A stretch of 64,000 bases of DNA from Balaenoptera acutorostrata (GCF_949987535.1 NC_080071.1:25690236-25754235), one strand, 5' to 3'. Positions 22,331 through 34,664 are shown, counted from the first letter of the stretch. Numbers and translations are program-made. Notes: generated by a model not told the origin, from the sequence alone.

Positions 22331-23489
22331 GGCTTTCTCAAAAATACTATGATGTATTATCTTATCGACACTACACATATTTAGTAAACACACAGACTGA
22401 AACCTCTGAAAAACAGAACAAAATGAAATAAAACTAACATCTGGATTTACAATTAGGAGAATGTGATAATATCATAGAAAAATGCTTTCATTTAGTTTAT
22501 TAGAAAACACAAAGCACCCTGTTCTTTAAATATGCAAAATTGTAAAGGAGGTAGCAAAAACAGAGTAAAAAGTCTGTAATCTTTTCTAAGGATCTTGATT
22601 ATTTTGATAAAGCATGAGTTCTCTTTTCATAAAGTATCTAAATTTGGTGTCACTAAAGGAATAAAAAAGTTGTCTGGGAACAATGTATACAGTAGTGTAT
22701 TTTAAATGATAATGGATTACATCACTGGAAAATGCATTAAATTAAGAAACTCTGTTTTAAAATATTTTTAAAACATCAACACCAAAATGGCCTATTGCAC
22801 TTTCAGAAGTGTTGCTCTCTGTTACTGATGTGGAATGGGACAACGTTATGCCCAGTTAGGCAGGCTGTCTGGCACAGGCATGACCAGGTAATATGTAAAT
22901 ACTCTAACATAGTTTATGTAATATATATCATTCATACTTTCCTACATTGAACAGTTGGGGGGATGAGGAAAAGATAGAACCTTTTCAACAACTATTGACT
23001 TATTTTTCAATTATTGATTCATAAAGAATCCTTTTTGGACAACATCTTCTGTGGAAACCACTATTTAAACTTAAACCACTGAGTGTAACTACTTATTTCC
23101 CATTGATTCACTTGGTTGAAGTAGGTAAAGTTTGAGAAACTCACAAAGTCAGTCTATTACTGAAAGCACTCTACAAATGGACATGGAACAATTCCTAACT
23201 GACAGAATTCAAAATTTGCTTATAAATGATGCCATGCTTGAGAACAGAAACTGCAATGTTTTGTTGAATTTTAATCATGACAAAGACATTGAAGGATTCA
23301 TAGGAAGATGAACACACCAGATGTCTTAACAAGGGATAGTAATTTCTAGGTTGAGGGAAATGTTAATTTTATTAAGGATGAAATGAGTAGAAATGGTGTG
23401 TACTACAAAAATATAGAAACAAATCTATGAACTATATAAGATGAAAATTATGGTCAATATAAAGACAACTATTGCAGAAACAATGCTAA
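22331..23489. other. Repeat-poor stretch (about 1.2 kb)
   Basis: No repeat or exon recognised; AT-rich. Confidence 0.4.
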
Positions 23490-23612
23490 AGTTTTGAGGT
23501 CCTTGAAGGGAAGAACTCTGTTTAGGGTGCCTTTGTGTCTTTGATGACAAATAGATAAGCTGCATTTAACAGGTATTGAATAAATGTTAGTAGAAAGGAA
23601 GAATGAATATGC
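23490..23612 (+). mobile_element. L2 3'-end fragment
   Basis: 'tccttgaagggaagaactctg', 'gtgcctttgtgtctttgatg', 'gcatttaacaggtattgaat' and AAATGTTAGTAGAAAGGAAG follow the L2 terminal order, ending in GAATGAAT. Confidence 0.7.
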
Positions 23613-26050
23613 AATTAGGTTGTTATAGATTTCCAGTACCACATTTTCAAAGAGAAAATACATTCTAAAAGCAACCTCATTTTGAAGTTCTTTGACACAA
23701 ATAATGTACTTTCAGTATAGAAAAGTTAGAGATTGCAAAAAATGAAATAAAAATTACCCATATCTTATCATCTGGATATAAGCACTATTAACATACAGAA
23801 GTATACTTTTCTAGACATTTTTCTTGTTACAACAGGCTTTGTAAGTGCTTCAAAAGAGAAGAAAGAGTTAGAGGAGAAATAGGTTGTCTTGAACACCTAC
23901 TGTCATTCATTCGCTTGGGGAAGGCTGTTAGGTTGGGCTACTGGTGAAGATACACTCGGAAGAGAATATAATAGTTAAAAGAGAAACTATGCACTCTGCC
24001 CCTTCCTTGGTAGACTTCCTCGATGCCCACCATCATGATGACTTTTTTCTTTTTGGGGAGAATTTAGCCCGATTTTCAAGCAATACAAGAAAAGAGAGGG
24101 AGACAGAGAGACAGAGGTAGAGATAGAGGACACAGTTTTTCTAAAAGAATAAGGACAACTTCAATTTAAATTTCTGGTTAAACATAATATTTTACTGAGA
24201 AATAAAATAGTATTCACTTGCCCTAAGTAAATCCAATGGAAAATATCTCTTAAAACTTATTGCCCTCGTTAGTAATCAAAATTAAACAGATTTTACCCGA
24301 TTTCTTTGTTTTCTCCTTTCAGCAAAACTGTATCTGAAGCAAGCTTGGGATTCACATCCCACAATGCCAGATATTGTAGAGTCAAAAATATGTGAATAAG
24401 CACAACTAGAAAATATCCAGCATATGGCATGAAACACATTTTCATTCCCTTTCCAAAGGGGGAAAAAGACGTTTCAACAGAATGCAAAATATTGTGCTCT
24501 GATTTACTTGCCAAATAGAGCAGAGTATGAATTTTAGCAAGAAAATCAATGGCTAGTTTAAACTGGGAGAATGTAGAGTAATTGCTCTGTAAGCAAATAA
24601 TTTGGACAAGTTAGGTGGGTGTGGGAATTTAAGAAAGAGCTTCTTAGAGCCGGCCTGATTTTCCTTTTTACTTGCTGACTGAAAGGTTTTGTCCTGGTGA
24701 ATTTCACTTCTGTAGCAATCCCAGTTTCTGGAGACCAGAAAGCAAGGGAGCCAGAGCTCCATTCATATACCCTGATACTCCTCTATTATCAGGAGATTTC
24801 TGGACTCTTGTGTGTTCCTTGTTTTATAAAACACGATAGATAAAAGAGATATTCATCCCTTTGTTTATTAGCATCTGTTTCCTTCTAAACAGAATTGTGA
24901 GCATTCCCAATGTAATTGGACAAGACTGGCAGACATGAAGTATTAAACAACTCAGGCTGCACAAATCCTCAGGAATAACCAGTTTTAATTAGCTAACTGG
25001 AAACCCATCATTCAACAGTAAACGGACCAACTGAATCAAATCTATTTCAAAAGGCTGCCTTGAAGTGATGTTACTTCCAGAATAATTACAACCATAATTC
25101 TCAGAAGTGAAGGGTGTGATTCTGTTTACTTTTTAACCAGACTTACCTATATTATAGGTCAAGCACGTGTCAAAAATGACTGCACAGCAATGACTTCTCT
25201 TATTTATCTGATTTGTTTACATGCGTAAACAGAGCTCATCTCTCCTAAAACCCAGCACAGAAGAAAAGACTGCGTTTGCAGTGGTGAGCAGGACAGGAAC
25301 AAAACCGACTAGGGCAGGCATGGTTCTATATTTATTGCTCCCAGCAGGTGTTAGATGCCATAGTTTCTTGGCAACCATCAAAACCCTGGGGCTTTTTAGT
25401 TCCATATCCAAGACAAGGAAGACAGAGGATGGCGACTAACTCCAAGGGATTAGGTACCTGAATCTTATCCCAACAACTAGCAGACTCCAGCTGGTTTGTT
25501 TTTTTTTTGAAGAATTTCTGATGCTCAGTGGTTGCTGATTACTTCCAGATTTTAGTTCTACCCCAGTGGAGATTTGCTACAAAGAGTTTATCTGTTGTTA
25601 AAATTGCAGTTGCCACAGGAAATGTCTTCTCTTAAGCCAGTTCCCAAAATGTGAACTGTTGCAACAGTTAAACAAACAAACAAACAAATAAACAAAACAA
25701 AGCCTACCTACTATTTAAAAATGCATTCATCGCACTGATGGGAGAGTTAGTGAGACTGTGTGGGTAAGACTGGTGGCGTTGGTTTGTGATTCTCATCCAA
25801 CACTCAGAACCAAGATGTGATTACTGAAGTATTAATGCCTGTAAAGGGCTCAAGTATGCGTTCTTTATTCAATTATATCTAAACTGACAGAGAAGATTAA
25901 TTTTGGGGGAAAAATTATTCAGACCTTTCCCCCTGGAGTTTATTTAGTATTTTTCCCTCAATAGCAAAAAGCACTCAAACACTCAGTAGTTAGTTCATAA
26001 TATTTCATTGACAATTGGATCATTTAAGAACCAAAACTATTTTCTAAGAT
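23613..26050. other. Repeat-poor stretch (2.4 kb)
   Basis: No transposable element or supported gene is visible, except a purine-rich patch with repeated GAGA/ACAGAG near 24094-24130 and an (AAAC)n-like tract near 25668-25690. Small frames on both strands show no known family. The stretch 24240-25440 is among the longer repeat-free parts of this window. Confidence 0.4.
25668..25702. repeat. (AAAC)n tract
   Basis: Directly visible AAACAAACAAACAAACAAAT run, then AAACAAAAC. Confidence 0.85.
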
Positions 26051-26167
26051 GGTGTGTGTGTATATGTGTGTGTTTGTGTATACCTAAGTGTGTGTGTATA
26101 TATACATACATACATATTTATATATATACATACCTCACTGTGTGTGTGTATGCGTGTATACACACAT
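26051..26167. repeat. Mixed TG/TA/CA microsatellite
   Basis: Alternating TGTG, TATA and CATACATA blocks, with two GTGTGTGTGTA stretches and a TATACACAC end. Alternating purine-pyrimidine of this length can adopt Z-DNA or cruciform forms. Length is likely polymorphic. Confidence 0.9.
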
Positions 26168-26175
26168 CTTAGGTA

Positions 26176-27555
26176 CTTAATTGACATTTTTAGATGGGTA
26201 TGAGATTTTAAAACACCAAAATGCACTAAATACACCCTTCTATGGTTCAAACTTGTTCTGAACATCTCTTAATGTACAAATGCTGCTTCTGTTGTTGCTG
26301 CTGCTATTTTTAGAAATGTGGGTTGCTAGAGATACTGCTTCTTGGAGGCCTGTTCTACCTGCAGGTTTTCTTCTAGAAACATTTCTCTATCCTGAACCAG
26401 GCCTAGCAATTGCCCTTCTGCTGCTGTCCATTCTCCTCCCAACCACGCTGAATAGAGACAGCTAAACATGTCTCTCTTTTGAGCAACTGGTGAGAATTTT
26501 TTTGAAGTGGGTATAGACTAACTAAGCACCACATGACAAAAGTCAGTATATTTCAAACACAAACCGCCCCATTCCAGACACAGACATTTTATGTACTTCC
26601 AAAGGAAAAACAGTCACTCAACGTACAATGGTTATTAAATCTTAAATCACTTCTTTTGTTGACTTAAATCACTTTTTGTTGGCCATGAAAGAACAAACAT
26701 TTGACTAGATCTTATTCATCAAGCTTGTGACATAACTATATATAGTCTGAATTACAAAGATAAATGGAGCTCATGTCCACACATACAGTGTGAAGATGAA
26801 AACTGAGGCAATTAAGCTAGTGATGATCATTCTTGCTTCTACCATTCTTCTGTGAGACAATGCAGAGAACTGAGGGGAAAGTGTGGCCTCTTCTCCTAGA
26901 TCATTGCCTCAGTTAACCCTTCAGTGTCCACATGGGGGTAAGAATGGAGTCAGCTAACAACACATCTCTTCAGGTCCTCACCCTTTCTTTCTACACCCTT
27001 AGAGTGTGTCACAGTGTCCACATCTAGAGGAGCGTGCTAGATAGTGCCTCCTCTCAGATACCTTCATAGCAAGCCTGTCCCAATCATAGCACCTAGAAGG
27101 GACAATGTCCTGGAAGAGCCCACTGCCCCTGCATGATAAATTCGTATGGAGTGCAGCCTACGGTTTTCAGTGTTACAAGGCTTGAATTGTCCAGAAAAGG
27201 ATTGTATTTCACAAAATCTTATCACAAGCTTCTGTACTAGTATAGCCTTGCCATTGCAATTTGTCACACTTCTCTGTAGTTTATAGCTCATTGAAGTCAA
27301 TTCTTCTCAGAACATGAGGCTTGTACTAGAGAAAAGACAACTTGCTTTAAAAAAAGTCAAGAGCAGAAATAAAGACACAATACCCATAATTTGTGCAGGA
27401 TAATTATCACATTAATACCAGAATAATTATATCCATTATTATATCTATAGCTCACACTGCATTATATATTGTCTCAACATTAAAAGGCAAGGGAATTAAT
27501 GAAAACTTAAGTACACAAATATTTAATGTTAACTATGCTCAAATTGGGTACTTAT
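26176..27555. other. No recognisable gene (about 1.4 kb)
   Basis: Unique-looking. Contains an imperfect 21-bp duplication at 26641-26682. Frames at 26280-26465 (plus) and 27064-27300 (minus) resemble no known protein. Confidence 0.4.
26641..26682. repeat. Imperfect 21-bp tandem duplication
   Basis: CTTAAATCACTTCTTTTGTT at 26641 is followed at 26663 by CTTAAATCACTTTTTGTTGG: a two-copy local duplication with small differences. Confidence 0.85.
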
Positions 27556-27559
27556 ATAT

Positions 27560-27715
27560 AGCATTAATGATTAGGACATGGGCCCTGATTTATAAGGCTC
27601 ACAGACTGGTGAAGAAGGCAGATGCAGATGCAACTAATGATCATATAAGGCAAACTGTAAGGCCGGCCAGGCTCAGACTAGCACAACTGCTACGGGGCAT
27701 AGATGAGGGGTGAGT
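27560..27715 (-). mobile_element. Possible L2 fragment
   Basis: 'catgggccctgatttataag', GCTCACAGACTGGTGAAGAA and 'gcagatgcagatgcaactaat' resemble the reverse-complement L2 3' region (cctgccctcatggagctcacagtct...). The 106-codon plus-strand frame across 27393-27713 lies partly in it and is not supported as a gene. Confidence 0.4.
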
Positions 27716-27961
27716 CATCCAAATAGGAAATCATGGCTGGTAGCACAGAAGAGGAGACGTTGGAATTGGCTCACATAGTATGAACATGGAACTGATAATT
27801 GTATGAGTCATAATCTTTGGTAGCTAGTGACATAAATTAAATTCAAACTTTCTTTGGTAAGAAAATACAAGTTAGTTACTTCACAAATTGAGAACTTTAA
27901 GGGTGAATCTGGAGATTAACGCTAAAGCAGGAACTTAAAGCCAAGGGGGATCTTTCTCCAC

Positions 27962-28009
27962 ATCTCATTTAGCTTTTCATTGTATATCTCATTTAGCTTT
28001 TCATTGTAT
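27962..28009. repeat. Perfect 24-bp tandem duplication
   Basis: Two identical adjacent units at 27962-27985 and 27986-28009, each reading ATCTCATTTAGCTTTTCATT plus GTAT. A perfect two-copy repeat implies a fairly recent local duplication. Confidence 0.95.
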
Positions 28010-28565
28010 ATCAGTTTCATTCTATCAAAACACCTTCTCTCTGTGGTTGCAACCATGGCCAAGAACAGCTTGAACTCACAGTTACCACTTTATGACCAGA
28101 GAAGGAAGTGTCTTCTCTATCCTTATTTCATTTTGAAAAATCCAAGTTAAAGCTCTTACTAGCTCAGCTGGCATCATCTACCTTTTAGACCAATTACCAA
28201 GGCATGGTAGGAAGGGTTTTTAGGAAAGACAAAAATAACAGTTTTCCACCACAAAGAATTTGAAGAAAATGGAAACTAGATTAATTAAAAACGCTTGTGG
28301 TATAAGTCTGTAGACGAAAGGGAAGGAAAACTGTAGGAAGTAGTAAAAATAACACAGCAAATATATTTGGGGGGCAAATTATACGGCATATTGAGTATAA
28401 TTTATAGTGATTAAATATTTTCCTATAGACCATAGGGAAACATAAAATGTTTGAGGACATGATTAGCTCTGCCATAGACTAGATTTGGGGGGGTCACATG
28501 GAGAGGGGAGGAGAGTAAAGAGAGAGAAGTCAGGGAGAATATGACTAGAGTCAAGAAAGATAGCT
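28010..28565. other. No recognisable feature
   Basis: AT-rich, with a GGGGGGG run near 28487-28493 and a purine-rich GGAGAGGGGAGGAGAG patch near 28500. No gene. Confidence 0.4.
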
Positions 28566-28567
28566 TC

Positions 28568-28755
28568 TAGTCCTGACCTGCCGTTATTTAGCTAACAGAC
28601 TTTTGGCAAATTACTTCTCTTGGCATCAGGCTCCACATTTAAAGAATGGAAATCAGAATATCTCTTCTGTCTATCAGATAATGTTACTAAGAAAGAATGA
28701 GCATGATTGCACTTGAATAAGTTAGAAGTACTAAATAAATGCAGGGTGTTATTGG
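28568..28755 (+). mobile_element. MIR SINE, diverged
   Basis: 'tctagtcctgacctgccgtt', TGGCAAATTACTTCTCTTGG, CACATTTAAAGAATGGAAAT and 'gttagaagtactaaataaatg' follow the MIR order. Confidence 0.6.
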
Positions 28756-29004
28756 CTATAATATCAATGCCACTCAAAATTTCTTTCAATTAAAGGATGC
28801 AAAACCTGGTTTTAAATTTACCACCGTGGATCTTGTCTAAATTGCAAACTTATCCAGACAGTAAATAAAATGGAGGGAAAAAAATCAAAATTTCATTGTA
28901 AATTAATAAAAACAAGAAAATATCAGATATCAATATTTCATTTTAATTGCTCAAGAAAACAAGCTATGAAAATGAAAAAAAAGTCAATATGATTTAATGG
29001 AAAG

Positions 29005-29225
29005 ATCCTGGGCTTTGGCAATAGACTTGTGTGGCATTTGGTACTTACTCTATGCAACACTTCTGATTCCTTGGGAAATAATCTCTCTGAGCCATAACCA
29101 AATGGAAATAAATTTATTTCCATGGGTAATATATTAACCTCTCTAAGCCTCACCTGCAAAACAGCAATATCTTGAAAAGATTAAAAATAACAAAAAATTA
29201 TCTGTCATTCAATAAATGTCAGTCC
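29005..29225 (+). mobile_element. MIR SINE, diverged
   Basis: 'ggaaagatcctgggctttgg' resembles the MIR 5' block (gagcacgggctctggag). Later blocks are 'ttaacctctctaagcctcacctg' and 'gtcattcaataaatgtcag'. The middle is poorly matched, so it may contain an insertion. Confidence 0.5.
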
Positions 29226-30249
29226 CTCTGTATCCTTAGGTCATTACGTTGACCTAAGCTTTCCTGTTCCAGACCCTCACCACAAATATTTATCAAATAT
29301 GGTAAACTAAAATTGTACATAAAAGAAATCCATCAACTTGCAAACTCTTCAAAGGTCTCTCCACACCCTTTCAAGCAAATATTATACATATGAAGAGCAC
29401 TATTCTCATTGATCTGGATATGCTTATTAATAGGAAGAAAGCAAAGAATTAATAGTCATTGCAGGGAATAAGATATATAAATATAACAAACCAAGGAAAA
29501 AAAATTTAGGGAGGAATCATCCTTCCTTGCTTTCCTTTGGAAATGAAAAACAAAACAAAACAATGATCTATTTGAGGAAATTGTATAATTTTGAAATTAT
29601 AAGTAAAAGTTGGGGTTTAACTTAAGCATGTATTTTTCTTTCTGAAGGAAATTGCTATTACAAGTCATTAACATATGGTCATTTTGTTTTTAGGCATACA
29701 AGAAGTCTAAGGTAAACCATACTATTTATTAGATTGCAATGATAGGAAAGCTAAGAGCTGAGTAAGAAAGTTTGACCTTTTCCATCCCACCTTTTAACTT
29801 TTTGATTCTGGTTTAACATTACATAGAAAATGATTGTAAAATATAATATTTTCCATTGTGCAGGGCACACAAATGCTTGCATAGCTAGTGCTTATCGCAA
29901 ACTCTGCTAAACTTTTGAACTGTTTTCGTTGTCTGATCAAACTTTGGTGATATTACAGTTTTCTACTTTTGAAAATACTTTTATAGTCTTAATTATAACT
30001 TGACAGTTTGATGATGCTGAACTCTGGATGATAAATAATATTTGAGGTCTCATCATTTTTTACTGAATAGATGAGGGTGGTTTTCATAAACCCCTAGTAA
30101 GGGCTGTCCATCTTCAAAATATAATCCCCCTGGAATAGCTATATTGACTTCTTTTATGGTATACCACAGCATATCTATATTTAATTCTGTGATGCAGCTA
30201 TTTCTATTGGTAAGTAACACAATAAGAAAGAGGGATAAAAGTATATTAT
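29226..30249. other. No recognisable feature (1 kb)
   Basis: AT-rich; contains short runs of A but no supported repeat or gene. Confidence 0.4.
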
Positions 30250-30250
30250 A

Positions 30251-30344
30251 GGCCTGCTCTCCACAACCAGAGAAAGCCTGTGCGCAGCAACGAAGGCCCA
30301 ATGCAGCCAAAAATGAATAAATAAAAATAAATAAATTTATTTAA
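30251..30344 (+). mobile_element. 5'-truncated CHR-type SINE
   Basis: Only the 3' part is present, from GCCTGCTCTCCACAACCAG through the 'agagaaagcctgtgcgcag' and 'cgaaggcccaatgcagcc' blocks to an AATAAAT-rich tail. Flanking AAAAGTAT words at 30237-30244 and about 30344-30351 look like a target duplication. 5' truncation is common for L1-mobilised SINEs. Confidence 0.85.
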
Positions 30345-30989
30345 AAAGTATGATACTATAATAATTACTCCTGATTAGCATTCAGTGTACTTACCATTGA
30401 TGATGTTCTTTAATCATTCTATCGGATGTGGTAAGATAGTCCTATGGCAAGGAAAAGAAAGTAAATAAAAATAGAAAAGAAAGAAAAAAAAAAGAAACAG
30501 AAAGAAGAGAAACTGATAGACTTCCAAAACCATAGCATCTGGTCTTCAGTAATTCAGTTGAGACTACTGAAAAAGAAGAGAGACTCTTGACTCTCTTTTA
30601 ATCTAACCTCCCCATCTTAAATTTTGGTCACCCTTTAAATAATGAAGTCTTAGAAAAGGTTAGTTTGGGGAGAGGGGAGAGGGGAGAGGAGAGACTCTAA
30701 TACCTGCTCTTCATGATAGAATCAATAAGAAAAAAAAGAAAATTAACTTCACTTGGTTCGCAGTATGCCAGAATATCATGAAGCTCTTTGAAGTCATTGT
30801 TGAATACAGTGGGGCTCAAAAGGAGTATGAAATACCATAGTTTCTAGATTGAGCTATAAGGCAGTTGTGATGAGATGGTCCATGAGTAAATGCTGTTCTA
30901 CTAGGTCTAAGATGTGTACATTCTCAACTGGGACAAACCTCACTGAGGCACATCAAGTAGTAACATAGTCCCATAATGGGAAAGGCAAA
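30345..30989. other. Unannotated; purine-rich patches
   Basis: A-rich GAAAAGAAAG patch near 30470-30510 and three GGGG runs spaced by AGA at about 30667-30684. No gene or TE recognised. Confidence 0.4.
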
Positions 30990-31200
30990 TTTGGGGAGAC
31001 AGGTAGACGTGTGTTCCAATCTCTCACCACCAATGTTTGCTCATTTAACTTTCCACAAGTTATTAAAATTATCTGGACCTGTTTCTTTATTTGCTAAGTT
31101 GGGGAAAAGGTACTTAACTCACAGTACATTTGTGAGTATTAAATAAGATAATGTGTATAAAGTAATAGTCTTATAATGGGTTTTTAATAATTGTTCATTT
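30990..31200 (+). mobile_element. MIR SINE, diverged, adjacent to CHR SINE
   Basis: 'gtgtgttccaatctctcac', 'cacaagttattaaaattatctgg', 'tttctttatttgctaagttg', 'gagtattaaataagataatg' and 'gggtttttaataattgttc' follow the MIR order. The 3' end meets the CHR SINE. Confidence 0.6.
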
Positions 31201-31201
31201 C

Positions 31202-31562
31202 TTTTTTTTTTTAAATAAATTTATTTATTTATTTATTTTTGGCTGTGTTGGGTCTTCGTTGCTGCATGTGGGCTTTCTCTAGTTGCGGCGAGCGGGGGCT
31301 ACTCTTCATTGCGGTGCGCGGGCTTCTCATTGCGGTGGCTTCTCTTGTTGCGGAGCATGGGCTCTAGGCACGCGGGCTTCAGTAGTTGTGGCATGCGGGC
31401 TCAGTAGCTGTGGCTCATGGCCTCTAGAGCGCAGGCTCAGTAGTTGTGGCGCATGGGCTTAATTGCTCCGTGGCATGTGGGATCTTCCCGGGCCAGAGCT
31501 CGAACCTGTGTCTCCTGCATTGGCAGGCGGATTCCTAACCACTGTGCCACCAGGGAAGCCCC
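31202..31562 (-). mobile_element. CHR-type SINE, long form
   Basis: Minus-strand SINE. The T-run and ATTTATTTATTT at 31202-31240 are the tail, and the plus-strand end CCAGGGAAGCCCC at about 31550-31562 is the reverse-complemented head. It contains the extra internal block with repeated GTAGTTGTGGC. The 12-bp duplication TGTTCATTTCTT at 31192-31203 matches TGTTTATTTCTT at 31563-31574 with one mismatch. Frames over it are artefacts. Confidence 0.95.
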
Positions 31563-31649
31563 TGTTTATTTCTTCATGCAATTATTCCACCCAGACCCAC
31601 TCTGCTGCACTGTACTCAAGTGTACCTACCTGGAGCCGGCAACACAGGG

Positions 31650-31765
31650 TAGTTAAGAGCAAGCTCTACAGACAGTTTATCTGTGTTCAAATCCTGGCTC
31701 TGCGTAGGGCACTCATCTTTAACATGGGGACAATGAGAGTGCCTTCTCCAGAGGGACATCATAAG
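31650..31765 (+). mobile_element. MIR fragment
   Basis: 'ggtagttaagagcaagctct', TGTTCAAATCCTGGCTCTGC and 'gcactcatctttaacatggg' follow the MIR 5' and core order. Confidence 0.65.
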
Positions 31766-31794
31766 GAATCAATGAGCCAAGATATAGACATAAT

Positions 31795-32115
31795 CTCTTT
31801 AAGGAATTAACTCATGTGATTGGGGGGCTGGCAAGCTCAAAGGCTGGGAAACTTGGGCAGGAGTTAATGCTGCAGTCTTGAGGCAGAATTTCTTCTTCTC
31901 CAGGAAATCTCAGTATTTGCTCTTAAGACCTTCAACTGAATGGAGGAGGCCACCCACATTATCAAGGGTAATCTCCTTTATTTAAAGTCAACTGATTGCA
32001 AATATGAACCACATCTATAAAATATCTTCACAGCAACACCTACATTAGTGTTTGATTATATAACTGGGTACTCTAGCCTAAGCCAAGTGATCCATAAAAT
32101 TAACCGTCATGTTAC
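31795..32115. mobile_element. Possible degraded interspersed repeat, family not assigned
   Basis: 'ggaattaactcatgtgattgg', 'gaggaggccacccacattat', AAGGGTAATCTCCTTTATTT and 'cataaaattaaccgtcatg' match the order of blocks in a mammalian repeat I recall only loosely. Kept at low confidence. Confidence 0.35.
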
Positions 32116-32207
32116 TCTTAATGGACTCCTTTGCTAGAAGAATATAATTTTTTTCATAAGGACCATGATTCATTTGTTCAGCTGACGTTCATTGTTACCT
32201 ATGAGAG

Positions 32208-32455
32208 GCATCATTATCTGGTGATTAAGCCACAGGCTCTGGGGCTGCACTGACTGCATCCAAACTCTGGCATTACCACTCACTGGTAGTGTGACCTTGG
32301 ACAAGTTACTTAAATTCTCTGTGTCTCAGTTTCCTATCTGTAAAATGGGGGTAATAATAGTATCTACTGCATGATGTTGTGAGTGTCAAATCAGCTGATA
32401 CTTGAAAAGTGCTTTGATTAGTGCCTGCCACATGAGATGCTTCTATAAAAAGTTG
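32208..32455 (+). mobile_element. MIR SINE, near full length
   Basis: The best-preserved MIR here. It shows 'cattatctggtgattaagcc', GTGACCTTGGACAAGTTACT, TCTGTGTCTCAGTTTCCTAT, CTGTAAAATGGGGGTAATAA and 'tgcctgccacatgagatgc', covering the tRNA-derived head, the core and the L2-related tail. A short L2-like tail fragment lies just upstream at about 32165-32200. Confidence 0.9.
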
Positions 32456-33175
32456 TTAAATAGTGCTCCTTGGACTTTGAGGACTCACGGCCTCAAGGAG
32501 CAAAATAAAGTATGAATGACCGGTTGTGATACAAATGCTATAAGGTAGATATCAGTTCTATGGGATTAGAGGAAAAAACCCATTAATTTTGCCTGGGTGC
32601 TAGTGATGGGGATGTTTTCTAGGAAAGTCTGAGTATGTATGCAAACAGAAGGAAGTACAGATACGGCAACCAGGTGCGTGAAACTTGTATTTTGAGATTC
32701 TTATGGATTTCTAAAAATAAATAAGCTTTCAAAATTTTGGAAAGATAGATATATAGACATAGTTAAAAATTTCAACCTGTTAGAGCACATTAAAAGCAAA
32801 AACTGTGTTCCTACTCTCAGATCATGTATTGATTCAAAATAATCATGCTCAGCTCTATTTACATAAAATAGAACTGTATTCATTTTATACCAAGAAAAAA
32901 AAAAACAATATAGCAGTCCTGCCACCAATCATAAGAGATGGAATATTAGCAGGCTGCATAGGCACCCAAGACTGAGTATTAGAATTCCTAGATGGTCCAA
33001 GTTATTTAAGCCAGACATTCAAATCATGCTAAGCAAATACCTGCCTTCAGGCACACAATCCTGTCACCCACTGAACTCACCCACGTGGTCCTGAGATTGG
33101 TCTTAAAACTGCCTGTCACTTTGTCTATATGCACCACCAGTTCAAACAACCTGTCTATTTATTGGTTTATTTGTT
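32456..33175. other. No recognisable feature
   Basis: AT-rich; no repeat or gene recognised. Confidence 0.4.
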
Positions 33176-33179
33176 TATT

Positions 33180-33290
33180 GTCAGTTTTGCCTATGCTATT
33201 GAAAGCTCCATGACAACAGTGTCAATCAGAGTTGCCAGGTCCATAGTAGGTAAGAAAGTCTTAGTTAATTGAAAGAATAAATTGATGTGT
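33180..33290 (+). mobile_element. L2 3'-end fragment
   Basis: 'gaaagctccatgacaacagt', 'cagagttgccaggtccatag' and 'taggtaagaaagtcttagtt' follow the L2 terminal order, including the decayed 'gcacatagtaggtgct' block. Confidence 0.5.
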
Positions 33291-33337
33291 TTTCTGACAG
33301 TCATTTTAGTAAAGTTTATCCACTTAGGCTATAGACT

Positions 33338-33660
33338 AGTGTTTCTCAAACTTGAGGAATAAATGAACCACGTCTAAAGTGACAAATTATCTTGAACTTG
33401 TGAGACTCTCTCTGTTAGACCCAAGAGGTCCAGAAATACCAGTTTAAATCCAAAGTCTTCTTCTAAGCAAATATCTTTAATTTTATTAATTATTTTGGCA
33501 AAATAGATGTTTCCTGTTTAAAACTAGTTAACAGTGTATGTGTGTGTTTTTAAATTATCACAGGAATGAAAGTACAACATTTAGAAAGTTTCACGGGCTG
33601 CCCAAGAATATATCCTCAGACTTCTGATGGTTCACAGACATCAGTCTAGGAAACTGTAGT
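33338..33660. mobile_element. Possible hAT-type DNA transposon relic
   Basis: Opens GTTTCTCAAACTTGAGG, which resembles the CAGTGGTTCTCAAAC ends of hAT-Charlie elements, and ends with 'ctaggaaactgtagtg'. Internal family blocks are not clear, so this is weak. Confidence 0.3.
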
Positions 33661-34664
33661 GCAGACATTTCTAAGTGCATAGTGGTAATGGTGCAAAGGG
33701 AGAAATATTTTATTCATATTCTGAAGCAGCAATGATAGGGACTAGAGTTGATCCAACTCTCTAATATATATTACTATAGTGACTGAGAAAATGGAGTAAA
33801 GTGAGCCTAGTTTACCCAAGGTTAAGTGGATTATATGATTTAAATAACTTGAGAAAAATGTCTTCTGGGAACAAGCAGTCATCATCCCAACTTTATTATT
33901 ATTTCATAAACAATATGGGAAAGAACAGTGGACCTAATCATCATTGCTTTTCAAAAATTTTTCTCATTTCACTGATGTGAAAGTTAACTTGATATTTGCA
34001 ATTTTACGTAGCAGAGAAGCAACAAAAATTAGCCAATGCAGCAAAGCAATACAGAGCAGGAAAATATCATAGGTAAAATTGAAACAATTTTAATCACCTC
34101 TAAAAGACCTAAGGAAAGTGCTTTGATAATGATGACAAAAGTTTACTTAACTAAAATTATATATCTTAATTTTAAAGAATTTAACTAAAGTTGCCTAATA
34201 CCTTTCTCTATATTTATAGATGTATAAAGGACCTTGAAATAAATTTATATTTATATAAGTTCAAAAACTTAATTCTCTAGATCAGAAACACAACTTATGA
34301 ATGAAGAGGCAGAGGGAAAAAAAATCTGGAAATTAAAAAAAAAAAGTGTCCAATAGAATTAATAAATATTGAAAAGATAATTTTCCTTTAAAAATTTAAC
34401 AAACCAAATAACTTTTTGTTTGTTGTTGTTTTTACTGCTATTATCTATTCAAAAAAGCTTAAAATATTCTGTTTTACAGAATATAAAAATTTTATAGGAA
34501 TACAAAATGCACGGAAAAAAGCAAAATATAATAGCAGTGATAATTAAGAGAATTAAACCTTTGTATTTATTTAAATACTCTGTGAACAGCCTAACTGCTC
34601 CCTATAACAGTAAGAATATAGAGAGGGAGACTGGGATCCAGAGTGGCTTCTTAGCCTATGTATC
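33661..34664. other. AT-rich stretch without recognisable gene
   Basis: Very AT-rich with A- and T-runs near 34315-34345; no exon or repeat supported. Confidence 0.4.

Noticed and set aside
27393..27713. 106-codon plus frame
   Set aside because: No family resemblance; the end overlaps an L2-like fragment and the region is AT-rich.
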